In this document: piece after piece, positions 1 to 13,500 of the stretch
Layout of the letters: each line of letters begins with the position of its first letter
Position numbering within the stretch: position 1 is the stretch's first letter
Assembly (NCBI GenBank): GCA_018389105.1
Contig: JACATO010000591.1
Span: 1,102,501-1,166,500, forward strand
Length of the DNA: 64,000 nucleotides
Source of the DNA: Nautilus pompilius
Taxonomy: Eukaryota; Mollusca; Cephalopoda; Nautilida; Nautilidae
Direction: 5' to 3'
Position numbers and translations under genes: made by a program
Notes under the pieces: generated by a model
The model's input: the letters and a program-made list of their open reading frames with translations, nothing else
What the model was told of the DNA's origin: nothing
The model's database searches: none

Positions 1-294
1 ACCTGTAAAAGGGATACCAAGATCTGGATCAACAGTTTCTATTATTAGTCTAAAATTTTCATTACTATGTCCATATTTTTAGGACTTGTTATCTAGCAGC
101 TGGCAAGTGATAAGTTTATGTGAAAGTTTAATATTTCAAAGGAACAGTCATTCTATACTGCATACAGTTTTCACTTGTCTTCTGCATTCACAAGTTTAAT
201 TATGTTTAGTAGTTATGAGGTGGTAGGAATCCATCATTGCTTATGCAAAGCAGATTAATTTAGTTAAGTTTAAAGTTAGCAAGGACTCTAGTGA
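1..294. other. AT-rich non-coding sequence
   Basis: No exon or recognisable motif is seen. It directly follows, in minus-strand sense, the coding end of the LINE relic at 295-1120, so part of it may be that element's 3' tail. It is probably intronic to the ELAPOR gene, whose upstream exons lie outside the window. Confidence 0.4.
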
Positions 295-1120
295 AGTGAA
301 ATGGCCATCAAAACAATTCCTAAATTGACTAATACTATCACAATTAACTGCACCTGCTGGCAGTTTATTCTATTCTTTAACAATACTAAAAATACTTCCT
401 GATAGCTAGCCATGCTGTAATCTTAGTTAATTTGCACTGATAGTCCCCATTAACTGTAGATAGCTGAAAATGTTTGTCCCTGTTAAATGCTTAAAATCCA
501 TGGTTATTTGAAAACAACTTTTAGGTTTTCTAAATGTCAAAAAATACAAACTTGGTAGATTTAGTATTATTAATTCTTAGCATATCATTACAAATGCATA
601 AGACCTGGAAATATTTTATTAAATCTCTGCTGAACTCTTTATAATTTATTTCTGTCTTTTTTTAAAATTAGGACTTCTTGCCTGCACAACATATTCAATA
701 TGTGGATGAACAAAGGATTTATCCAACAGAGTTAAAATGTTTTTACTTTCATGTTTGATACACTGTTTAATTACTCCTGATACATTGTTTGTTTTATTTG
801 TAGCTGAAATGCACTACTCATTACATTTGAAACTTTTGTTAATGATTATCTCTAGATCATACTTTTCTGAAACTATATTTTGTAAATTAGTTTCCTACTT
901 AACTGTCTGATCTAAGTTATTTAAATTTACCTGAAAATTATCTCTATTTTTTTCAGTATTAACATTGGTATATATATTTTAGCATCATCTGTAAACCTTT
1001 TATGTCTACTACATTATTAGTATCATTGATGTAAATCACAAACGATATGGGATCCAGAACTGAACCCTGTGATGCACCATTTGGAGACTTGTTGATATGG
1101 CAGTGATAGTATGCATTGTT
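295..1120 (-). mobile_element. decayed non-LTR retrotransposon, reverse-transcriptase C-terminal half
   Basis: Minus-strand translation shows reverse-transcriptase landmarks in the right order, scattered over frames. An SQGSVLDPISFVIYIND-type block (about 1045-1075; family form PQGSVLGPLLFLIYIND) comes first, then an F-T-D-D-A version of the FADD catalytic box near 983. Next is KSFVHPHIEYVVQARSP (about 670-720; family form RPHLEYAVQVWSP), and finally NKLPAGAVNCDSISQFRNCF (about 305-365; family form WNxLPxxVVxAxSxxxFKxxLD). These motifs belong to CR1/jockey-like LINEs. Several stops and frameshifts make it a dead copy. The 500-800 part aligns well with 29300-29560, a second copy of the same family. 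Confidence 0.8.
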
Positions 1121-3829
1121 GTATTTTTTAAAGAATTTTGCTATTCAAAGTAAAAAGCATCAAGAGCACGACACAAGCCTAACTGAAGTCTAAAGAAACA
1201 ACATCAACTAACTTAGTTAAGTTTTCCAAAAATGTTTAATTTGTTAATTAAATTACCTTTAATGAGAGATTATAAAATTCTGCATACTGCCAACTGTTTA
1301 AACCTAGAATTGTCAATTGTTTCAACTCTTTCATTGTTGATTAATAAAGTAAGATTTTGATGCTGATAGCTTTGTGAACACACAACTTAATAGACCTTAT
1401 CCACATATGTAGTGTCATTAGATATATATATGTCCACAGTGAAAAGTCTTTGGTTCTAAAAAAATTCATAGTGTCTGTTGTTTTTGCATGGTTAAAATAA
1501 AAGTAGAATGTGTACACTGTCATTAAATGGAATTCTATTATATTCTTATATTTATCTGGAGGATTTTTGATGTAATATCCAGAGTCATTGACTCTTCATT
1601 GTTGCTTCGTTTTACCCTATATACATACCCTATGTGTGCATGCATGCATGCAAGGGAGAAAGAGAGAGAGAGACATTGAACATATCTAGTAGTAGTTATA
1701 AACTCTGTTCTTGGTTTGCATTGCTTAGCATTCCCTTTAACTGAATTTAACACCAGGTTCAGACTTTTAGAAATGAAGTAACAGCTTATATCTGCTTGAT
1801 GACCTTATGGGTATGAAAATAGAGGAAGAGCAGAGCCAGCTTCAAGTGGAACTATGTGAGATACACATTGATCTGTTTTTACAAGCAAAGAGAAATAATC
1901 CATGTAAAAAATTTTGGAAAATGATTTCCAGAGATTGCTACTGCAAATTATGTGAATTTAGAGTGAAAATGCTTTTGATAAGTATCTTCCCAACTATGCA
2001 CCATATAAAGTCAAAACAAAGGATAAGAATCATCAATGAAACACTTGGTTCCACTTTCAATCTTGTGACCCTGCAGAATTAGTCAAAGATAAAAATGTAC
2101 AGTTGCCTCATTAATTGTGATTATTGCATAATGACTGAATGAAATTAAATTTTTTCATTATACTTTTGGTGCATTCATTTGAAATTTGTTAGAAGGATTT
2201 TTGATAAAATGATTCTTTTCATCTACAATTTTAGTTAGAATGTTATTATCTGGCTGAAAATTTCTTCTTATGGAAACAAAATCATGACATGCTTATCATC
2301 TGCAAATTGGTAATTTGATCCCCAGTGGGGATAAAGTTGGAACAGCCTGCTCTTGGACATAAGAGTGCAACCAAACTTTTATCAGGGTTTGCATATCCAG
2401 AAAACTAGTTTAATTTAATGTTTATAACAGGCCACACATTACTAAAGAAAAATTTGACTTTAACCCTTAGTTGCAATACATACACGTATGCCTATGTGTA
2501 TATGTATATGGAAATTTCTCGTAGAATTACTGTTAATTGTATTCCTTATTTCATGACGCATCTCAAAAACAAAACATGCAAAACAGACACAAAGCATTAA
2601 TACAACACTGTTACCATAAACACACACATACTGTATAATAATTTGAAACAAATTAAATATTGATACTTTTATTAATAATTGTTGTTTATGAGAATACATA
2701 TTTCTGGAGTAATTATTAATGAGTCATTGTATGGAATGTGGTTTAATTATCTACTTAATGTGGCTCATTGCTGGGCATCATTTCTAGCTATGGTTTGAAA
2801 TCTAGCACAAGTGAAGTAATAGTGCACCTTAATTCTGCTTCTAGATCCTTGTCAGCCAGCAAAAAATTATCAAGTTGTTAAAGTTTTAAAAAATATTTAC
2901 AATATTGAAATGAAGTAATACTCTGTGCCACAGTCAGACAATAAAATTCTGATAGAAATAATAATAAATTGTTGTATTTATAAGTTTGCAGAACATCTAA
3001 AAGGCTTGTACATACTCTGTAATCCATTTTTTAAACTTTTTATTTCTAATTTTTTTAAAAGGTAGACTGAAATCAATATGGTATCACCAGATGTTTACTC
3101 ATGCATATTATGTACAAGGCAGCCATAAACAGAATGAAAAAAAAAAAAAACAATAATATATCTGAAACCCTAAACAAATTTTATGGTTGCAAATTAAACA
3201 TTTTAAGGAAGGTTTAGCTTAATATTGTTTAATATATGATACCACATTTCAGTATATATGCAATATGTTTATTTTATCTACCTGATTTTTGAGGCTACAT
3301 ATGTTACATTATAATATACTGTTTTTTGTTCAGGTCACCTTTGTTCATGACTGAACAATTAAACACTAAACCTTAATTCCATATTGGATTATTTTACATC
3401 TAGTTGAAGAATTGTATATATTACTTCAACCTGTCACCAGGCTATTAATTTCATTTTCTCTTTACTGAATGGCAGTACTATTAGTTTTCACTTGTGTATG
3501 GAAAGAAACTAACAAAGAGTGTAACAGCAGAGGATCTTTAGAGGAAGAGAACAAACCCCAGAGAAGTGTTTTGGATTTTAACTTCCTTACACTCTAAAGT
3601 GACAGGGCCACACTTGGATCATGATTCTCAAGTGTTTCTCTGCTATTTTTCGCTAATTTGGTTTAAATGCAGGGTCTGTACAGATGAATTTTTCTTCGCA
3701 TATCAATAGTGTTTTTAAGAAACTCTCAATTAAGTAGGAATATTTCATTTCTAAGATTGTTTCCTAACATTTGTTTTTTTACCAAATCCAACAGATGCTT
3801 TTCTCAACTGATATTCCTACTTTTTTAGG
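1121..3829. other. AT-rich sequence, presumably ELAPOR intron
   Basis: No exon, RNA gene or intact ORF is supported. A 91-codon + strand ORF at 1807-2082 has no recognised domain. A short GA run lies near 1650-1670 and an A14 run near 3139. The LINE relic ending near 1120 may continue a little further on its 5' side (to about 1200) with no readable motifs. Confidence 0.5.
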
Positions 3830-4735
3830 TATATTGATCTTCCTGTTTCACAACCCAAACCCTTGTAACAGACTTTACAGTAAAGAGGAAACAAAGCATT
3901 TTTCCCCAACTTCTACAATCTACAGCATAGAATCAAACATTTAAAAAATGCTATTTAAGGTCTTTAACCAGATCAGCATACTTTTGTGTCTTATATCATG
4001 CTGTTCCTTCATTCTTAACTTGAATGACACTAAGTTCAATGCGAAAACAAGCTTTGGCTTCTTCTGAACTGAAAAATATTTTTGGGCATTTTTCAGATAA
4101 TTTATTGAACTTCACACCTGTACTCTGATGCTCAGATCTTTGTTGGTCAGTCAGTCTCTCTGACAAACTCTAGTTATTATCTGAATATCAAATTGTGAGT
4201 TTGCTTTTTCAGCAGCAGCATATACATTGTGAAGTAACTTTCAAGGAGCTGTGTTTTTTGTCCTAGGTATCTAGCCAAAGCTTGGGAAACCTTGCATGAT
4301 GAATAATATGATCTATTATCTGTTTTTCTCCACACACAAAACACATTTCATCATTTGTCATTTTCCACTGAACAAGTGTTGGTGTTTGGAGCAGATCATA
4401 GGTAGCTTAGATTAAGTGGCTAAGGGGGCCATGTGCCAGATGTCACTGTGTCAAGGAATTCTGGAGAGCTTCCTTCCAAGTTGTCCAACATCAATGTTTG
4501 GGCTTGTTTCACAGCTTTTTGGAGGAACATGTTGTCTTCATCCTGCCTAATCACATGAATGACCATGTCTCTTCCTTTGTGTTGGCTTTTGACCATAGCT
4601 TATTATTAGCTTCATCATATCCAAATCTGTTTTTACTAGTCTGAGTGTGCCCTATCACCTTTTTTAGCAACAGTGATTGATTTACTCTTTCTACAGGTTT
4701 GCACACCTTTCTTTTACAACCAGTTTTAAGCATAG
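3830..4735 (-). mobile_element. decayed non-LTR retrotransposon, 3' end with zinc-knuckle region
   Basis: Minus-strand translation across frames gives ATYDLLQTPTLVQW followed by CFVCGEKQIIDHI (about 4330-4420). This matches the post-RT tail of a LINE group whose family form is 'ATYDxLPSPxNLxxWG...CxLCGxxxTLxHILSxC'. Further on, YADLVKDLK and FYAVDCRSWGK (about 3905-3990) fit the same tail (family form DLVxxxRxxGWKxxxxPVEVGCRG). The most upstream open stretch is a 60-codon ORF at 4551-4733. Stops and frameshifts show that it is dead. It is a different LINE lineage from the copies at 295-1120 and 29030-29530. Confidence 0.65.
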
Positions 4736-7410
4736 GTTCAGTGGTGTGAACTTGTTTATTGTGTGGCTCCTTGCAGCAGCATCAGTCTTCCCTATTCTGT
4801 ACTCTTTAGTCAGGGACTTGAATGGTAGTTTCAGTAGAGAGCTACTGTACAAAGGCTAATATTTTGGGTACCACTTAGTCAACATTTGTTTTATATTCTC
4901 ATTGGAGACATGAGTAATATCAGACATTGACTTTTAATATAGAATGGAAATGATTTGATTATGTATTTTACTCAAATACTGTAAAATCTGCATTCTTGAG
5001 AGAGTGCATATTTTATTGTGTTTCATGTTTGCATTTAAGGAATTAGAAGTATGACTTAGTCAGTCATGAGGCATAGCTATAGTAGCACTCTTTGCACCTC
5101 TACCATTACAACATTGTCGAGTCAACACAGTGGTCAATTTAGTACAAAAGTTGTTTGGTACATTGTTTTCTGATGAAACTAATTATTCTCTGTTTTCATA
5201 GACCTGGTGAATATTTCTGTTAAATTTAGTTTTCACTCAAATGCTTATTTTATAATAATGTAAACCCATGGGAGATGAATTTAGCAAATTGAACTAATTT
5301 CATAAAATAGCTTTTTTCTTGTAAAATTATTTACAAAATGATTGGCTGTAAAAAAAAAAATTAAACAAACGAATATCACTGTGAAATCTAAGCAGGAAAC
5401 AATGAAAAGTTGAGATGAAGCATCTCTATATTGTTACTGTGTGGGAACTGGTAGTAATATTTAAAAATTTACTTTCAGAAACTATTAATGAAATTACTTT
5501 CTGAAACACTCTGAACACTAAATGGATTATGTCTGTATAATATAAATTTCAATATTGGTTGACAATTCATCAGTAACTGGCATGTGACTTCTATTTCAGA
5601 TTTATTTTCACAGAGATACAATCAAGTTGAAGTAGAAAGCTCAAAGTTTTCATTAATTTTACATTGATTTGTTAATTAATATACAACAACTTCCTTATTT
5701 CGTGCTGCATAAGAGAATAACTGGTGCAATAGGTTTTTAAAAATCTGATATTTTAAGAATTATCTTTTTGTCTGCAATGAATGATAGAATATCTAATTAT
5801 TCTTTTTTTTTCTTCCATAATCTAACATTTTCTAAACTAGTTTGAAAATAGCTAGATTTTATTCAGTTAAAGGCATAGCTTAATTTTCAAATCATGCTTT
5901 GCTTATCTGTACTTCACTCAGAGGAAATGTTCTATCATTGGACTTAGTCTCCATGGAAACAGTAAAGGCAGAAAGCCATTATCGCTATTAAATGTCAGGT
6001 GGTGTGGTTATTATTTGGGTTGTGATAAAGCAGATAATTATAATAATTTTGTCTTAGCTGCTAAAATGATTTGACCCATTAGTTATCAGTAAGTATCAGC
6101 AGTGATTAAGTCAAGTCAGATAGATAAACTGTTTGTATATTTGAGTCTGGAAAAGTAGACCACATAATTGTACAATATTGCCTAGTGTTTTCCAGTAAAC
6201 ATCCAGTTTATAGCTTAGTTTGAACATTATTACCAACTGATTATCAAACTACCAAATAATAAAGAATATTTGTTAAATATTAGTACTGTTATTTAGAATA
6301 TTTAATGTTGCATTACAAAAAAATAAAAAGAGAGAGAGAGAGAGAGAGAGAGTGTGTGTATGTGGCAGATGGCTGGCTGGCTTCTAACCAAAACATTGGT
6401 TATTACTTAAGTTTTATATTGATTGAATTTTGCTAAGCTGCCGATAGATGATTTACATAATCATATTTATGAATATCTGATTATTCAAGACATTTGGAAT
6501 TGTGCTATATGTCATAATCTGTTATGCTTGCAAATATCTATAAATCTTACAGCTAATTCATGAATTTGAGATTCTTTTAAATTATATTTTATGAACACTT
6601 TAAAAAGAATTTTCATGAAATAATAAACATTGTTTTGTAATGTATAAGTATTCTTCTGGTTGTTTATTTTATTTTTTTAAATTCAAAATTTGGTTTTGTT
6701 TTCTAAGCACATTGAAATTTTTCAGTTAAAAAAAAACCACTCAGTGAAGAATTCTCCTCCAGTGAACTTCTGACTTAAGCATGGTTGATTGCTGATGAAG
6801 AGTGGATTTGAATATCTTAAATATTTTAACTCTTGTAATCTTAACTGATGAAAGAAATGTAATCATAAAAAAACAATTGTAATTGTATATTTGTAATATG
6901 TAATATAGGTGTCCTATCTACCTACATCTCATCACAAAGTAATTTTGTATCATTATATTTGCAGTAATGCAGGCTTTTTGTAAAAATGAACATTTCTATT
7001 AACACTTTTCATATGTAGAATGCTTAGTTATTAGCTAATTTATTTTGAAATAAAAACTTTAGGAAAATTACAATGACAAGATTCTATTTTTCTATTAAAA
7101 CTGTGCATAAATGTTTGATGTCAAGTCCTTAGTTTTTATCAATGCAACTTCTAATTATCTGTGGTAAAACTATTTTCTTCAAAATTGAAAAAAACATTTT
7201 CTTTAATTCATTCTTACACAAAAACTGAAGACATCTATCATAACATCTTTTTTTTTTTGAGAAGTATTCTTAGTTTTATTTTGTTAAGAAATGCTAAAAT
7301 TTAATTTTAAAGTTTTTTAAAATTATTTTTAGTTTTAAAAAAGTAGTAAGAGTATGTAAAAATATTATGAAATCTGAACAAATAGCTATGATTTGCTCTA
7401 ATTTTTTTAG
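4736..7410. other. AT-rich sequence, presumably ELAPOR intron
   Basis: Nothing coding is supported. The missing N-terminal ELAPOR exons were looked for here (Cys-rich, 'WDELPxGF'-like) and not found. The pyrimidine-rich tract and AG acceptor of the first recognised exon end it at 7410. Confidence 0.55.
6329..6352. repeat. (AG)n microsatellite
   Basis: Twelve uninterrupted AG units, followed by a short TG run. Confidence 0.95.
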
Positions 7411-7558
7411 GGCAGCATGGATTCCAAAAGGAAATTACATCATAGCATCTCCCCAACAATGTTCTACCACATTAATGTACACAGCCACTCTGGTCCAACC
7501 TGGCTCTGTCAGCTTTGAGTATCAGTACAATGAAGCTTCAGCTCTCTTTAACTTCATG
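7411..7558 (+). CDS. ELAPOR2: ELAPOR exon (visible residues 1-49)
   Basis: The acceptor is a T-rich tract plus AG at 7409-7410 and the donor is gtaagt. The first base completes a codon begun in an upstream exon outside the window. It encodes the AWIPKGNYI...CSTTLMYTATL region, homologous to the 'KWVPRGDYI...CTATLMYAVNL' block of human ELAPOR2. The same W-I/V-P-x-G-D/N-Y-I motif recurs in the exon at 20884, so the ectodomain carries an internal duplication. Confidence 0.9.
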
Positions 7559-10500
7559 GTAAGTACTGGAGCAGAATGAATTTCACTCCATTAACAGCAC
7601 CATTTTATTTTTAAAAAATGTTTTCCCTGCAATGTTCTAATTACATTTTTCTGAAAGTGTTTTTTTTTTTAATTACATTTGTGGTTTTAAAAAGTGTTTT
7701 CTGAAGTTTTTTTTTTTTTTGAGAAATAATTTTTAATAATATTACACATTGTAGGTTTTATTGGATGTACAAATACATTAGAAGTGTGCAGTAGGACCTA
7801 GGTTTATAATTGTTTCCACAGTGGTGACATGGCTCTGCTTAGATAAACAAATCTTCTTAGTGGTGGTTGGTTGCAGGCCAATTGTAAGTTATTTGCAGAA
7901 CTTCATTAAGTTTACTGGAAAACCCTACTAGAACTCTTCAGTTTTAGATGTTGGAGGAAACCAGAGTGCCTGAGCCCCTGCAGTCAGCTTGTGAAAAGTG
8001 AGAAGAAACCATACCAGAGAGGTTTGTTAGATTGAGCTGGTCTTGATTTGGATTTGAACTCAGGCTCTCAACAATGGCAATCCTGTAGTCTTTCAATGGA
8101 TCACTACTGCACTGTGTATGCATTAATTAATTGCATATGCATGGAAAAGTTACACACACTTTTTTCCTCCAGTGCAGTTTGTACTTCTCTTGTTTGAAAG
8201 AGGCATTTAAGGAACACTTTTGATTTTCCATACACTTATTTTCTGTTTCTTGTATTATTTATTTATTTATGTAAATCTTGAAATAAGTAGGTTGCTTGCA
8301 AAAGCAAAAGCTGCAAATCTTTCTGTAGATTTATCTCTTTTGTTTGAAAATATATTTCCTTTCATTGAATACATGGATCCCACTGTTGGGTTGGAGAAGA
8401 AATATTGATAATCTCTCACCCTACATGAGTTTGAAAGAAGAAAACAAATTTTTAACTTTTAACTCATGAGAATGAAAGTTAATCAGCTGTTATTAGTAAC
8501 ACCCAGTCAGCCATTTTGTGTCTTTTATTGTTTTTTAAAATAAAAACGAATGCTTCTAGAAAATAGTAAAAGTGAGTTTTCCACTGAGGCTTGTTTGATT
8601 TACAGATGCAGAATGATCAATGTCAGACAATTGCTGATGACCACAAGTTGAACCAGTACCCACCAAACACGGAGGAAGGACAGTGGCATGAAATAAATGT
8701 AAGTATGGGGTCGACATTGTTCTAAGCCAATTATTTTTCTATTCTAGCCACTTTCTTAAAATCAAACTGGTTTTAAATCTTTCATCATCTATTGATCTCT
8801 ACACTCACTGTTCATAATTCCCTAATTCTGATTCATTTTTCCTGGGACAGTTTTTGATTTTCTTCCAAGTATTTCAAGATTAACTGCAAGGTTTACGTAT
8901 TTTTTCATATATTAGAATTGAAAGCATTAGCTTGCTTTAAATGATAAGCATAATTGTTCTGAAGGTGAAAGATGGATTTTGGGAACAGAATGCAATATGA
9001 CCAGGTAGCTCATTTATGTTAATCAAAAACAAAGTATAAAATCATGTAGCTAGATTTATACAGTACAAAATTTTAGTTTCTGTTGACTTTTGGATCATTA
9101 AAGCTTTATAACTGAATAATATTCTTCAAAAACATCTTATTCCAGGTTAAATGGAAATATTTAATTAGTTTCAAGCATTTAGAATTATTTTCCTTAGGTT
9201 ATAATTTAATTTGTATTAGAAAAAAAAGTTTGAAAGAGGACCAGCATTTATTTGTGACTGAGGTAATATGCATTTGTTTTGTTATTTTGTTATGAGACCT
9301 GATGGTAAGGCATTGAAATAAGATTACACATTTTTGAGTTTTTTGTATGAAAGATTTCTATGGCATATTGTTTCATCTGATTTTTCTTCTGTGAGCAGTA
9401 CATACCATACCCTACTGTACAATCTAGTGAGTGTGTGGTCAACTAATAGTGGGTTGTTTTGTAGACAACCTGATGGTATGTACCATGGTAGGCAGATGTA
9501 CTGTACATGCTTTGTGTGTTTGTATGTGTGCGCACGCGCATGCTAATAGTGGTAGTTCACCTGATGTTGGGTATTGACAACTGTTGCTTTTAATATCTCT
9601 GCTATCAGTTTCCACTCAAGACTGGTCTTAATGTGCTGTTTTGGAAAGTTATTGGTCTGTTACCTGAAGAAGAAGAAACATCTCTCAGCTCAGTGAAGAT
9701 TAGAAAAATAGAAATAAGAGGTGAGAATTATGGATTTATTCTATGTATAAACTCAAAGCCTTTTCTGTGTCAAATACCTAAAACAGTGCCTGTTGTTTTG
9801 ATAAAGACTCCACTAAAGAAAATATTATTTGACTATATTAAGAGTAAACTCTTAAATCAGATTTTAAAAAAAAATTACTACTGTTTGTCAGGGAACACAA
9901 ATCCCTCAAACAAAAAAGATTTAAAAAAAATTTTCTCATTGTCTGTTTTTATCATAAATATTAAAACTACATCCAAGAGGTAACTTCCAATAGCAAGATG
10001 TTTGTTGTTCAATGTTGAATGGTTAAGATATTTTCATAAATTCAGTTCACTCCTATTATTTTAATTTTCATATCTCACATCACAGTGGTCAGCACAAGAA
10101 GCAATTAATTGGAGATATATAATAGTTCATCTTTGTTAACATGGATTTTATTTTGCATGCTTGGCTGGGTTAAGGTGGTGGGTTAGCCTCCAGAGTATAA
10201 CTTCCTGCTGACTTGCTGTACAGGTGGCTGGCTTGGGATGCTGGTGTTATCATCTGGGTTCTCCTGGGAAGTTGACCTAGTTGGTGTTGCTTAATCTTTG
10301 CATGCAAAAACAACAATGAGATGTAGATGGAGAAAGATGTCAGAATCATGGAGAATCCAGACGATAACAACAACATCCATAGCCAGCCACCTGTACTATA
10401 ATGAACATGGAGAGAAAAAGAGAACTTTGAATTTTAAAGCTGTCTTTTTCATTGGTGCTACTGTAATAACACTGCATCAAACTTTGACCTTAATGCAAGT

Positions 10501-13500
10501 TGGAAGTTCTTAGAAAACAGAAATTTAATTAAATATTGTCTAAATGATCATTTCTAATATGGTTTAATTTTAGTTCATTTTTTAATTAATTCTCATTTTT
10601 ATTCATCATAAATTGGAGAGAGAGTCAATAGAAGTTTGTTAAAATGTCATTAAATTTTTTATTGTGAGGCACTGCACAATAGTAAATGATCATATATAAC
10701 TGTTACACAACAACAGGGTTTTAAGTAGCTTCGAAAATAAGGAATTACATAGAAAATAGTTACCTCTGCCTCTGCTATTTACATTTATCACTATCAAGTT
10801 ATTACCCCATTTACTGCAGCTAAAAAAACCCCCTAGGTTAAATATTAAGATGGAGTATGTTGTCTAAATGTTCTTCAGGTGTGGCATACACATCAGAGTG
10901 TACAAAATGTCCAAATGGAACATACAGCAGCGGTGGTACCTCTTTTTGCACGGAATGCCCAATAAACACACACTCAGAGAGAGGAGCCTTTCAATGTAAG
11001 GACTGTGACAAGAAAACACACTACTCTGGTATTTCACTTTTTTACTTGATTTAACCATTTTATTTCCCCCTCCAACTATCCTTACAGATTTTTTACTTAA
11101 ACTATACAATGTTTTGAAAGCAAGTAATTTAACTTAAGTTTGTTTTCTGTATCATCTTTTTGTTTCAAACTGACATTTTTTAGAGTACATTTAGACAGTT
11201 TTCAATGAACTCTGCTTCGTGCTTATGTGTCAGATTTTTTTGAACCTAACCATGGAAACCTTTTTGCAAGAGCAATGAAAAAATACCTTAAAAATATTTA
11301 AATATAGAAGATATCATCTTTTTTTGTCTCAGTTACATGCAGTAAGTTACTAAAGATAGTTTTTTGTTTACCAGTTAAGAATACATATTACAGGTATTGT
11401 AATTAATTTCAGGCTATATACTGTATGGTAATGTCACCAAAATCTATGTGGAAGACAAACCCTGGTGAAGGAGCATAATGCTGCAGTTGTTTTGCTAGGA
11501 AGTATTGCTAGTCTTGCACCACAAGGGGTCCATCACTTCTGATTTTGGCAGGGAAACCTTACTAGAACTTTTTATTTTTTAGATGTGGAAGGAAAGTTTA
11601 GTGCTCATAGGAAACACATGCACACACAACCAACTGATGAAGAAGAGTGAGAAGGAACCATGTGAGGGAGGTACACCAAACTAAGCCAGTTCCTAAACAA
11701 GATTTAAACTTGGGCCCTCAACCTAGTGGTATACCATTGGACCACTGAGCTGCCCTTCTATATACTGTATTATTATATATGTATGCATACTAGCTAAATG
11801 TTATCTATTGTTTTTTGGTGCAGTATGCCACCATAATATATATTTTATATACTGCAGAGTTATTTTCTTTTATGATAATCAAATTTAGTCATGGCTATAA
11901 GATAAGCTTTAGTGGCACTGTTATTTATAAGCTATTATGGGATGATGTAGTTGGTAGAGCTTCTTATTGCAGTATTTCTTTTTTTGGACTGAGTTTGATT
12001 ATCCGAAATTCTTTGAGATTAGGTTAACAGATATTAGAAAAATCATCTTCAAAGATGAGTTTAATTTAATTTTAGTCACAAAATTAGGCAGATAAAATTA
12101 TGGCTTTTACTGGCAAATGGTATGTGCAGTGCTATATGTTTGAAGTAGAAAAGTGGGGAAAAGATGATTGTGAGAGAGATCCTCTTCCTTATCTTTCAAA
12201 GCACTTATATGCCCTGAATTATTATTTGGAATAGCCTGGCTTCAAATTGCAAACTTGTAGAAATAATTTTCTGCATTTTTTGAGATTAAACTTTAATAAA
12301 TTATGTAGTTAGAACATTTTAACATTGCATTTTCTATTAGCTAATTGAATAAATTCTAGATATGAGTGGTTTTACAAAGGGTATAACAAGGAAATCAATT
12401 TTTCATTCACTTCTAAGTAGTTTCATGCACTTTAGTCTGAACTAGACATTTGCATAATGTATTCAGTAAGAACACTATTTTATACTATTAATTTTCTGAA
12501 AAACTAATAATCAGGCAATATTTTAATTTATTTTTGAAAATTTACACTGAGCTGCAATGGTTGAAAGCTTGAGTTTAAATCCCAGTCAGATGGAACTGGG
12601 TTTGTTTATATCTTGCTGGCGTGGCTTCTCCTAGGCATTTTGGTTTTCTCCCACATTTTTAAGTATGCCACCTTCCAGACATGTTTACTTCTCATCCATC
12701 TTTACCAATTGGCCACATGGATTTCCTCCAAGCTCTTTATTTTCTTCTTAAATTAGTTAAAGCATCGAAGTTGAATCTCAGTCTGAACCTGCTTTGTTTA
12801 GCAAATCTTTCTAACATGGTTTTCTCTCACTCTTCTTCACCAACCTACCAATTGAGATTCCACAAGGCACAGTTTTCTTCTACATCTGTAAAGATGTGAG
12901 AGGAAATAGAGTCTGGAGAAAGCCCATATGAGAAAGTATGCCAAACCGATCTGGTCAAATGGGTCTTAATGTTTTTGTTGTTTGTTTTTTTTGAAAAAAT
13001 AAAAAGTTTTTTAGATGACACGGTGAGTACTGCTTACTTGTTTTTCAGTGTTATGGACTATATCTGACTATGTGGTGTTGAAAATATTCTAAAGAGTGAT
13101 GGACTAGGAAAGTTAAAAACTAATAACCATTTATGTACTCCATGCTGTTGAGGCTTTTTGATATATATGTATGTAACAATTCAACATGAAAATCGTATTA
13201 TTGAAACTAGTTTATATTTCATTCAAAACAGGTATTTGTATGATAAACTGTCTATGTTTACAGTAAATGATATGCTTAAGTTGATAATGTACAAGGCAAA
13301 TATCTACAGCTTTGGAGTGCCCCACTGCAGATTTTAAACTTAAGAGTAAACTGTATGGATGGTTTATTATTAATTTTGATTTATAGGAAAAGGAGCAAAC
13401 AAGTGTCTGAAGAGACATCCTTGTACAGAGATGGATTATTATGAATACCAAACTCCATGTGATAAAAACAAACAGGTTAATATTGTTTGCCATCAATTCA

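Noticed and set aside
1807-2082. 91-codon + strand ORF with a FWKMI stretch slightly like a LINE 'KKFWKYI' motif
   Set aside because: A single short resemblance with no neighbouring LINE blocks on that strand.
1-7410. N-terminal ELAPOR exons within the window
   Set aside because: No Cys-rich open stretch with fitting splice sites was found on the + strand, so the exons are taken to be upstream.
9398-9483. 11-base inverted repeat GTACATACCAT / ATGGTATGTAC
   Set aside because: Short and isolated; no arms beyond it, no target duplication, and expected at times by chance in 64 kb.
11700-11755. tRNA gene call from the A- and B-box-like sequence
   Set aside because: The boxes head a dispersed repeat with a shared non-tRNA body, there is no acceptor-stem pairing, and copies vary, so it is a SINE head.
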